Below, in pieces: positions 1 to 5,727 of a stretch of DNA of 8,713 bases. The position numbers and the translations under genes were made by a program. Under the pieces are notes generated by a model. That model had not been told where the DNA came from and ran no database searches. It saw nothing but the letters and a program-made list of their open reading frames with translations. The DNA is from Desulfoprunum sp. (GTDB lineage Bacteria; Desulfobacterota; Desulfobulbia; Desulfobulbales; Desulfocapsaceae): positions 1 through 8,713 of the forward strand of contig JAUYSF010000361.1 of assembly GCA_030696435.1 (NCBI GenBank). Direction: 5' to 3'. Every line of letters begins with the position of its first letter. The stretch's first letter is position 1.

Positions 1-698
1 CCACCTGCTTCGGCAATCTGTTCGGGGGTGTAAAGCTTTTCGGCTAAAACTCCGAAACGGGCTGCAGCAGGCACCTTGAATAGGTTTATACCATCGTAAA
101 AGCCGTTGAGATAAAGGGCCTTGTCCAACTCGGTTGAGACCACTATCACACCCTGAGGATCAATCTGATAGGGAGGCCGTTTGCTAGAATATTTTTCTCG
201 TATTTGTTTACGTAAGATCTCTTTCTCCTCCACCACCTCCTGAACCTGATCAACTCGAATCTCTTTTACCTCTCCGACGTCTTTCCATACGCCTGCTTCC
301 TGGGTTTCCTTTTCCTCGACTTTAAATAATTGTGTACGCGTGACTACTTTATCCATATCCACCGCGACAAAAAGATATTCGATGAATTCGGATTTCACCC
401 AGGGTGCGGGAAGAATTGCGCTGTATTCGTTACCTTTAATATTTCTCATATTGACAAAGGTGAAGACCTTGTCGTTCTTGGCTTTGAAATAGCACCTTGT
501 CGCTAAAAAACCCTTGTCGTTTTCTATTGTGGTATCCAGTTGAATTCGAAATCCGGGAATGTACTTTTCTTGAGACGGTTTATGGTTGATTTCAATCTTC
601 ACTGCTCCCGCTGGTGCCGAGATCGCCTGGACGGGCGCCACCATAAATAGGGCCAGCACAATTGCAAACAACTTGACACAGATACCGGTTTTTCTCAT
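1..698 (-). CDS. Exported beta-sandwich/coiled-coil protein of unknown function, C-terminus cut by the window edge
   Basis: The frame opens with ATG at 698 and stays open to position 1, giving 232 codons with no stop, so the gene continues beyond the left edge. A strong Shine-Dalgarno AGGAGG (705-710) sits 6 nt before the ATG. Residues 1-28 form a signal peptide: basic MRKTG, a hydrophobic core at about 8-22, and a likely cleavage after VQA (25) or ISA (28). Residues about 32-125 have the alternating hydrophobic pattern of an Ig/FN3-like beta sandwich (RCYFKA, EYSAILPAP, FIEYLFVAVD). Residues about 126-172 are charged, Glu/Lys/Arg-rich and probably helical. Residues 175-232 contain a hydrophobic stretch 'GVIVVSTELD' and no motif I can assign. 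It is the last visible gene of the minus-strand cluster, 44 nt after the second CsgG gene, so it is probably co-transcribed and acts in the periplasm or at the surface. I do not recognise the family. Export is well supported; function is unknown. Confidence 0.85.
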   Translation of the reverse strand, partial: MRKTGICVKLFAIVLALFMVAPVQAISAPAGAVKIEINHKPSQEKYIPGFRIQLDTTIENDKGFLATRCYFKAKNDKVFTFVNMRNIKGNEYSAILPAPWVKSEFIEYLFVAVDMDKVVTRTQLFKVEEKETQEAGVWKDVGEVKEIRVDQVQEVVEEKEILRKQIREKYSSKRPPYQIDPQGVIVVSTELDKALYLNGFYDGINLFKVPAAARFGVLAEKLYTPEQIAEAG

Positions 699-704
699 TT
701 CATT

Positions 705-710
705 CCTCCT
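705..710 (-). promoter_or_regulatory. Shine-Dalgarno AGGAGG for the gene starting at 698
   Basis: A perfect AGGAGG lies 6 nt upstream of the ATG at 698. An overlapping ATG at 703 opens a two-codon dead end (ATG AAA TGA), so 698 is the functional start. Confidence 0.8.
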
Positions 711-742
711 TTCACTTTTTTTCAGTTCGTATGAGTTGAACA

Positions 743-1444
743 TCACTCACTCACCCTAAAAAATGATTGCGGAATCGTTTCGCTCAGGTTGATAACGGAA
801 CGATAAATGCAATCTCGAATCGCCAGCCCAATCGGTGTATTTTTTACTACTTCAAGGCTCACCGGAATATCATATCCGCCGACCACCGCTCCGGCCACAG
901 CCCCTCCGGAATGGGCTGTTCCTTCTATGGAATGGGCCGCCACCACCTCACCACCTGCCGTATCGACAACGCGAATATCCATTACCACCTTCGCTAAATG
1001 GTGTTTACCGCCGGCTGATATTGGAACCCACGGGATTTTCACCCTGACGCCGCCTCCACCGGCCTCGGCTGTAACAATGGCTCCATAAACAATCAATTCA
1101 GCAGGTTTCATCCGCCCTTTACTCAGGACCGCATCCGCATCAGCCATAAAAGAATCGGAAAGCAGTTGCTCCGCTGTAAGCCCTTCCGTATCCATACGGT
1201 CCACCACGATAAAACGATTGGATTCGAACAGAGCCGTTATGAGCATTTCCCTGAGACCACCACCGAGATCTTGAGGCGCGCCCTTGAGCCGTACTTCGAA
1301 ATCACCTACGGCAATAACGCACTTGGGGCCATGATATGTTTTCCCCAATGGGATTTCCGCCGCGCCAAGGATATAGGTCGACGAGAGCAGGTAAATCGCC
1401 AAGAGAACCCATATCTTAGGAAAGCGCGAAATGTACTCGTCCAT
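743..1444 (-). CDS. CsgG-family outer-membrane export pore subunit, lipobox-less paralogue
   Basis: CsgG family (curli production assembly/transport component; an oligomeric outer-membrane beta-barrel pore). From ATG 1444 the protein is 233 residues. Family blocks visible: VGDFEV (46-51), GGGLREMLITALFES.RF.VVDR (61-83), AELIVYG (115-121), DIRVVDTAGGEVVAA (156-170), and NTP..LAIRDCIYRSVI (202-218). Residues 125-150 and 172-200, rich in Gly and alternating polar/apolar residues, are where the two membrane beta-hairpins of CsgG would lie. The N-terminus has a hydrophobic signal segment (11-27) with likely cleavage near GAA (27-29). It has no Cys at the cleavage site, so it is not an obvious lipoprotein, unlike classical CsgG. 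The frame also extends to a TTG at 1462, which would add six residues (MAWKRI). I prefer ATG 1444 because GGAAG precedes it and it gives a normal signal peptide. It ends without the C-terminal tail seen in E. coli CsgG. It is a clear paralogue of the 4459-5232 product and lies in the same cluster. Confidence 0.88.
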   Translation of the reverse strand: MDEYISRFPKIWVLLAIYLLSSTYILGAAEIPLGKTYHGPKCVIAVGDFEVRLKGAPQDLGGGLREMLITALFESNRFIVVDRMDTEGLTAEQLLSDSFMADADAVLSKGRMKPAELIVYGAIVTAEAGGGGVRVKIPWVPISAGGKHHLAKVVMDIRVVDTAGGEVVAAHSIEGTAHSGGAVAGAVVGGYDIPVSLEVVKNTPIGLAIRDCIYRSVINLSETIPQSFFRVSE

Positions 1445-1604
1445 GATCCGCTTCCATGCCAATGCTGCTCATGATCTGATTTTTGAAATCACAGCTCACA
1501 GTTTTTCTGAAAATCCACCAACACCTACCTTTGATAAACTCGTAAAAAGCCGCCACGAAGATCATAGATGGCTAGATAAAAAGCCCGATCTCCTTCGTTG
1601 TAGG
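1445..1604 (-). other. Intergenic spacer within the minus-strand cluster, with a repeat end and a weak hairpin
   Basis: This approximately 160-nt gap separates the modular protein gene from the second CsgG gene. Read on the minus strand it holds an imperfect hairpin (CGAAGGAGATC, 1596-1586, pairing with GATCTTCG, 1563-1556, with a GGA bulge), followed after TGGCGGC by five T residues (1549-1545). This could be a weak or leaky terminator. It also holds the sequence CTTTTTACGAGTTTATCAA (1549-1531), which resembles one end of the repeat at 5300-5394, and a small palindrome GATTT-TTG-AAATC near 1478-1490. I see no gene or clear promoter here. The downstream CsgG gene may be co-transcribed or have its own weak promoter. 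Confidence 0.5.
1531..1549 (-). repeat. Copy of a dispersed repeat end (CTTTTTACGAnnnnATCAA)
   Basis: On the minus strand the 19-mer CTTTTTACGAGTTTATCAA matches CTTTTTACGAAACCATCAA at 5376-5394 (plus strand) at 15 of 19 positions: the first ten and the last five bases. The two copies lie in opposite orientation, one near each side of the first two genes of the cluster. It may be a remnant of a MITE-like or other dispersed intergenic element. No full second end is recognisable here. Confidence 0.5.
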
Positions 1605-4424
1605 TTATGGCGTGTAGGTGATGTTCATGTTGGTCTTCTGGTTTTTCGTCAGTTCATATACCTGGTTACTTTTTCCCTGGACCACACTTGTAAACGTCAC
1701 CGTCGCGGTATTGGGTGATATCGTGCCCTCATTTAAGGCCCGAAATCCTAAGACAATGATGTCCGCAGTCATGTTGATCGTTCTGGATTGGGGGGCTTTA
1801 GTCAGTGTTATTCCTGAAAAGACGGCTTGGTTGTTGATGAGAATATCGATCATGTCACCATCCACTGTGCCATGATCAAAAAAGCTCACCGTAATGGTTT
1901 TTGAATTGACACTAATATCATCCAAACCCTTTTTCTCGACTACGCTGATCGTCGCCGAGGCGCTCTGGTTCTGGTATGTCGCTTTGACCGTGTATTGCCC
2001 GACAGTCCCACTACTGAAAGGATTGCCAGGGCTCCAGGTGGTCTGCTTGGTTACATCTTGGGTGGAGCCATCCGCTGCTGTCAGGATGGCTTGAAAGGTG
2101 ACGGGCTCGTTGAGCTTAACCGCCTTATTGGCAGGGCTTATTGCCAGTCCTTGAGGCTTGCCTCCAGATGGGCTCACACATGTATTGTTTTTACATTCAG
2201 AACCTTTCGGGCAATCTGCGCTTGTACTGCAACTCGCTTGTCTTTCAACGCATTTTCCGTTTTCGCAGGTCTTCCCCGCAGGACAGGACTTGTGATTATT
2301 GCATTCGGTTGATACAGATTCTTGTGTCTCCTCGACATTTTTATCCAGATCTTTTGAGGTAAATCCGTCATTGTTGGTATTCGATCCCTGGTCTGCCATT
2401 GATCGATCAAGAATATCATCATCACGCTGCTTGTCCCTTTGGTCCAACAGGTCGGTCGAATCGGTATAATTGTCGTCAAAGGGCTCCACGCACTGGTCTT
2501 TTTTGCATACATAGCCTGTCGGACACTCATCGTCTTGTGTGCATTCCGCGTTTTTATCCGGTTTGTCCCCGTCGCCTTTATCACCGTCGTCGTCACCACT
2601 GCCACCACTGCCACCACTGCCACCGCTGCCACCACTGCCACCGCTGCCGCTGCTATTGCCACCACCAGATTGCCCCTTCGGCGGCTTGGCCTCCAAAGAC
2701 TTCAAACAGCCATAGGCATCATCACCATATCGGCTGAGATGGGTCATGAGAGCTTCTGCCCGATCCCATGTCATCCGCTCGCCTACCAATTCATATTTAG
2801 GGGCGGCGTATTTGTAACATGCAGCCTTAACGAAGAGAAAACACTCAGGGGGCTCGTAAGGGTATCGATGACGCCATACACACCACGTGGCATCCTTACC
2901 ACCCTCGATGACTGTATTCGCCGGAGGCCTTGTCCCGTATTTGCTGGGGATTTTTCCTTTTTGCAGCACGGATATTTGGAGGGTAAGGATAATTGTGCCG
3001 CCACCTTTCTGGCTCACAGTAATGGTTACCGTGGTTATGCCCTGAGGGGCCGTTTCGTTTGCCCTAATACTTTCGGTAAAAACATACTGGCTGTGGAAAT
3101 CTGTTACACCCGGAGTATGCATTTGACTTGCATCCGCCGAGGTGTCCCCCGGAAAAATATCGATGCCGCTCTTCTTAGGATATCTCACCTTGACTTCCAC
3201 ACGATCGCCCTTGGGATTCCAGCCTTTAACGATGATGCCACAGCCTCTTCCTGTAAAATCGCCGGGAACAAGCTCAAAGGTGGGAGGGCAATTCAACTCA
3301 GCCTGTAACGGGACAGGTGGTGGTTTTATTTCACCAGGTTCGGTGTCAGGTTTATCAGGCTTGATCTCCTTATCTTTTGGTTTCTGCTCGGGCTCCGGGG
3401 GTGGGGCAGGAGCCGGTTTTGGCCCCGGTGGCGGGCTCACCTTCGTCACCGGCTGCGGCCGAGCTTTGATCTTTACTTGAGCACTCCCCGTCCACATTGT
3501 GCCCCCCTCCTCAGGAGTAGCCTGATACGAGGCCGTTACGGTTACGGTGGCAGGTGGCTGAACGCTATCTCCTCTCACGGCACCATTGGGGGCACCGGTC
3601 CAGCTCGATTTAACGTTATATTTGTCAAACGAGCCGTCCTCAAATTCAACATTTGTCGTACAGAGGGATGATTCATCCGGAAAAATCTCAGCCGGAGAGC
3701 ATTCCAGCCAAAATCGGACAATTTTTTTCCGCTGAGTTTGACGCTTGAGTTGCTTTATTTCAGCCACAAGCGCGAGTTCATCGCCGAGGACGGCAAGCTG
3801 ATCCTGTCGTTTCTGCTTCATCGTTGCATTGTCGTTTATCATTTGAGTGATAATCGATTTCGCTCCGTCAATCGACATGCCTCCTACAACAGGGAATTGT
3901 GCCGGCAGTCCCAAAAAGGCCGGTCCTATTTGAAGATTTCCATTTGTATCCATTCTGAAAAACGGACTCAGTTTTTTGTTTATTTCCCCTATACCCAAAT
4001 CTCTAATTATTTGTGCAAGGCTTGAAATCTCTCCGGCGTCCTTGGCAGCATTGATCATCTTCTCAAACCCAGAAAGCTTTTCTTTGGCATCCACGAGCTT
4101 CTGATGAAAATGGCTTTCAAAGGCAATGTCTGCCTGAATAATATTTTCGACAGGTCGTGCATCTCCGGGGTGATCTTTGCGGATATCTGCTCGAATTGTT
4201 TCAGCTTGAATTTGCGCCTTTTTTAGATCGTTTTCCTTTTTCTGGATCTCGGTGTCAAGATCAGCAGCGTAGCTGGTTCCACCGCCAAACAGGAAAGGTA
4301 TCCCGCCAATGGTCAAAAAGGATATGATCGTGAAAAGGACATACATATGAAATGTTGCTGCAAGGTCTATAAAGGGAAGGAAGGGTTTATCGTCTCTGCT
4401 TTTGATCGTTGTCATCAAATACAT
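1605..4424 (-). CDS. Large modular exported protein with coiled coils, Cys-rich Dickkopf-like repeats and Ig-like domains
   Basis: The protein is 939 residues from ATG 4424. An upstream ATG at 4499 would overlap the preceding gene by 41 nt and has no Shine-Dalgarno; ATG 4424 follows AAGGGAG. Layout: a long polar N-terminus, then a signal or membrane segment (26-49) with likely cleavage at TSYA-A (about 54); helical, coiled-coil-like stretches (about 55-133 and 195-235); a beta-rich segment with two Cys (242, 255; to about 320); a Pro/Lys/Glu linker (321-373); a second beta-rich segment (about 375-490; Cys 379, 395); a four-Cys segment (515, 528, 536, 573); a Gly/Ser linker (586-610) and an acidic run. 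Three Cys repeats follow (628-645, 708-725, 732-749), each C-x5-C-P-x-G-x2-C-x4-C, with an acidic spacer between the first and second. Then come a Big-like domain (about 759-830) and a C-terminal domain (833-939) with 'FFDHG', 'VDGDMIDILIN' and 'ALNEGTISPNTA'. The many paired Cys suggest disulfides in the periplasm or at the surface. It starts 34 nt after the CsgG lipoprotein gene, so it may be that pore's client or scaffold (inference). No enzyme motif is seen; a structural or adhesive role is likely but unproven. Confidence 0.88.
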   Translation of the reverse strand: MYLMTTIKSRDDKPFLPFIDLAATFHMYVLFTIISFLTIGGIPFLFGGGTSYAADLDTEIQKKENDLKKAQIQAETIRADIRKDHPGDARPVENIIQADIAFESHFHQKLVDAKEKLSGFEKMINAAKDAGEISSLAQIIRDLGIGEINKKLSPFFRMDTNGNLQIGPAFLGLPAQFPVVGGMSIDGAKSIITQMINDNATMKQKRQDQLAVLGDELALVAEIKQLKRQTQRKKIVRFWLECSPAEIFPDESSLCTTNVEFEDGSFDKYNVKSSWTGAPNGAVRGDSVQPPATVTVTASYQATPEEGGTMWTGSAQVKIKARPQPVTKVSPPPGPKPAPAPPPEPEQKPKDKEIKPDKPDTEPGEIKPPPVPLQAELNCPPTFELVPGDFTGRGCGIIVKGWNPKGDRVEVKVRYPKKSGIDIFPGDTSADASQMHTPGVTDFHSQYVFTESIRANETAPQGITTVTITVSQKGGGTIILTLQISVLQKGKIPSKYGTRPPANTVIEGGKDATWCVWRHRYPYEPPECFLFVKAACYKYAAPKYELVGERMTWDRAEALMTHLSRYGDDAYGCLKSLEAKPPKGQSGGGNSSGSGGSGGSGGSGGSGGSGDDDGDKGDGDKPDKNAECTQDDECPTGYVCKKDQCVEPFDDNYTDSTDLLDQRDKQRDDDILDRSMADQGSNTNNDGFTSKDLDKNVEETQESVSTECNNHKSCPAGKTCENGKCVERQASCSTSADCPKGSECKNNTCVSPSGGKPQGLAISPANKAVKLNEPVTFQAILTAADGSTQDVTKQTTWSPGNPFSSGTVGQYTVKATYQNQSASATISVVEKKGLDDISVNSKTITVSFFDHGTVDGDMIDILINNQAVFSGITLTKAPQSRTINMTADIIVLGFRALNEGTISPNTATVTFTSVVQGKSNQVYELTKNQKTNMNITYTP
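2594..2655 (-). repeat. 9-bp in-frame tandem repeat encoding the Gly/Ser linker
   Basis: The plus strand shows repeated ccaccactg/ccaccgctg units, 9 bp apart, within the large modular gene. On the coding strand these read Ser-Gly-Gly, giving a flexible linker before an acidic run. The unit is a multiple of three, so slippage would change linker length without breaking the frame. Confidence 0.85.
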
Positions 4425-4428
4425 GATT

Positions 4429-4435
4429 CTCCCTT
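4429..4435 (-). promoter_or_regulatory. Shine-Dalgarno AAGGGAG deciding the start at 4424
   Basis: AAGGGAG lies 4 nt before ATG 4424 and 13 nt before the next in-frame ATG (4415). No comparable site precedes the upstream ATG at 4499, whose leader reads CGGTAATAT. This is the main reason for shortening the open frame by 25 codons. The spacing is slightly short, so 4415 stays possible. Confidence 0.65.
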
Positions 4436-4458
4436 GATTTTGATTGCTAATTTGAGAG

Positions 4459-5232
4459 TTAGTGACTGAAATACTGCTGCGGCAGGGATTGTGTCGCATA
4501 TATTACCGATCGATAAATGCAATCCCGAATGGCCAATTCCATGGGGGTATTTATAAATGTGCCAAGACTGGCCGGAATTCGTACACGGTACATGTCGCCA
4601 TTGGATGAAACCTTTGCCTCGACATCGGCGCCAATTGTCGCCATAAAAGAGGCTGCTGATCCGGCAACGCGCCGTGCTGCCACGATTCGGCCGGAGGCTG
4701 TATCCACCACCCGCACGTCAATGGCCATTTGGGCATTTTTACCTTTTATGGACCCGCTGCCCGCCTTCACCGAAGCGCTGTCCCAGGTGACCGGCACATC
4801 GATTTTAAGGGCTGCGCCACTGGCTTCAGCTTCAAACTCGGTAACAGTGCCGTACATCAACAGTTCCGCCACCTGCATCTGAGCCCCCAGTTTTGGGGCG
4901 CCGCGTTCGGCCATTTTGGAATAACTCAGTTTTTGTTCAGCGGTAAGGCCCTGTGGATCCATGCGGTCGAGCACATTGAAGCGCTCGGACTCAAACAAGG
5001 CTGTGGCCAACATCTCCCGTAAGCCATCACCGATATACTGCGTGGCTCCGTGCGCTTTGACCTGAAAATCTCCGATAGCGATATTTGCCCTAAGACCTTG
5101 ATAATTCATGTCCAATTTTCTGGATGGCTCATTTTCAGGGGCAAAAGTAGTTATGTAATTCCCCGTGCATCCAGACAGAAAAATCAAGCAAACCACCGGG
5201 ATAAAAAGGACTGCAAAAAAATTGATCTTCAT
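4459..5232 (-). CDS. CsgG-family outer-membrane lipoprotein, export pore subunit
   Basis: This 257-residue protein starts with ATG at 5232, preceded by GAGGAG (5240-5245) at 7-nt spacing. The N-terminus is a lipoprotein signal: MKINFF, a hydrophobic core, and lipobox L-S-G-C with the lipidated Cys at 22. CsgG-family blocks follow: IAIGDFQV (51-58), GDGLREMLATALFES.RF.VLDR (68-90), AELLMYGTV (122-130), AIDVRVVDTASGRIVAAR (170-187), and NTPMELAIRDCIYRSVIY (228-245). The spacing of the 'RVVxxxxG' and 'N-x-P...' blocks matches E. coli CsgG as I remember it. The two membrane beta-hairpins would fall near 132-165 and 188-222. Known CsgG forms an oligomeric pore that passes unfolded curli subunits across the outer membrane. 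The E. coli C-terminal tail is missing. It is the first gene of the cluster, 34 nt before the large modular protein gene. A paralogue sits two genes downstream. No CsgE or CsgF partner is visible. Pore identity is strong; the substrate is unknown. Confidence 0.92.
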   Translation of the reverse strand: MKINFFAVLFIPVVCLIFLSGCTGNYITTFAPENEPSRKLDMNYQGLRANIAIGDFQVKAHGATQYIGDGLREMLATALFESERFNVLDRMDPQGLTAEQKLSYSKMAERGAPKLGAQMQVAELLMYGTVTEFEAEASGAALKIDVPVTWDSASVKAGSGSIKGKNAQMAIDVRVVDTASGRIVAARRVAGSAASFMATIGADVEAKVSSNGDMYRVRIPASLGTFINTPMELAIRDCIYRSVIYATQSLPQQYFSH

Positions 5233-5239
5233 TGAAGAA

Positions 5240-5245
5240 CTCCTC
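5240..5245 (-). promoter_or_regulatory. Shine-Dalgarno GAGGAG for the CsgG lipoprotein
   Basis: GAGGAG lies 7 nt before ATG 5232 and fixes the start that yields a complete lipoprotein signal peptide. Confidence 0.8.
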
Positions 5246-5299
5246 GCAGATTTTTAATGATCGGGTTTCGATTCACTTAAAGATGAAAAGATGCTCATC

Positions 5300-5394
5300 T
5301 CGTAAAAGTCCCAAAATGGTCATTCCATCTATCGTAACATACTGAATTTATGAGGCGTTGTTTTCTTATAAGGATCTTTTTACGAAACCATCAA
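5300..5394. repeat. MITE-like element with short inverted ends
   Basis: The left end TCGTAAAAG (5300-5308) is the reverse complement of the right end CTTTTTACGA (5376-5385) except for one extra T. The right end continues as AACCATCAA to 5394. A related 19-mer occurs at 1531-1549 on the other strand. From memory, sequences of the form 'TTTTTACGAnnnCATCA' are common intergenic repeats in Desulfobacterota genomes; I cannot verify this here. The interior (about 67 bp) has no coding capacity. Confidence 0.5.
5365..5394 (-). promoter_or_regulatory. Candidate sigma70 promoter for the CsgG cluster
   Basis: On the minus strand, TTGATG (5394-5389) is followed after 18 nt by TATAAG (5370-5365). The -10 matches consensus at five of six positions and the -35 at four of six. 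Transcription would begin near 5358, leaving a leader of about 125 nt before ATG 5232. The -35 lies in the end of the MITE-like element, so the repeat may supply the promoter. Confidence 0.4.
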
Positions 5395-5627
5395 TTATAT
5401 GGATCCGGCAAAAATCAACGTAGCCTTTGTTTTTGAAGAGAATACTAAAGATGGTTATAGGTAGTCAAACAGCACCTTCAGATACCGTATTGTATATTTT
5501 TTAAAATGAAATTTCAAATTTCTTCAATTTTATTTAATTGGCCTTTTGTATTTTGACCGGTAGCCACCCACCAAGATATTCTTCACGCCACCGCCTCTGC
5601 CTTCACTCTCCTTCAGGCGTGGTATTC

Positions 5628-5657
5628 TTGACTTCAAGAGTGTCCTTGCGATACACT
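5628..5657 (+). promoter_or_regulatory. Candidate sigma70 promoter for the histidine kinase
   Basis: TTGACT (5628-5633) and TACACT (5652-5657) are separated by 18 nt. Transcription would begin near 5664, about 64 nt before the kinase ATG. The -35 is good and the -10 is weak. Confidence 0.4.
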
Positions 5658-5727
5658 GAGACTGTCCTGTTTCAGAGTTTCCAACACTTCAAAAATAACG
5701 CAATACAGAGAAACAAGAGGGCCACCG

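Larger units (their letters stand above)
5233..5727. other. Divergent intergenic region, about 495 bp
   Basis: No protein-coding frame here looks real. From left to right it holds the CsgG ribosome site, a short perfect palindrome AGATG-CT-CATCT apart from its 2-nt centre (5289-5300), a MITE-like element (5300-5394), a candidate minus-strand promoter (5365-5394), an AT-rich tract (about 5490-5540) with the palindromes TTTTAAAA (5499-5506) and TGAAATTTCA (5507-5516), and a candidate plus-strand promoter (5628-5657). The AT-rich palindromes could be binding sites for a regulator shared by the two divergent units, but nothing identifies one. Confidence 0.6.

Noticed and set aside
2399..2737. A plus-strand frame with a striking Cys/His-rich run resembling a metal-binding protein.
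   Set aside because: The run is an artefact of the 9-bp linker repeat read on the other strand.
2439..3308. A 289-codon plus-strand open frame opposite the large modular gene.
   Set aside because: Its composition is a mirror of the minus-strand gene, including a Thr/Ala run opposite the Gly/Ser linker. It has no recognisable domain, and the minus strand has clear domains.
4425..4499. An upstream ATG at 4499 extending the large modular protein by 25 residues.
   Set aside because: It overlaps the preceding gene's end by 41 nt, lacks a ribosome site, and puts a polar tail ahead of an already long signal region.
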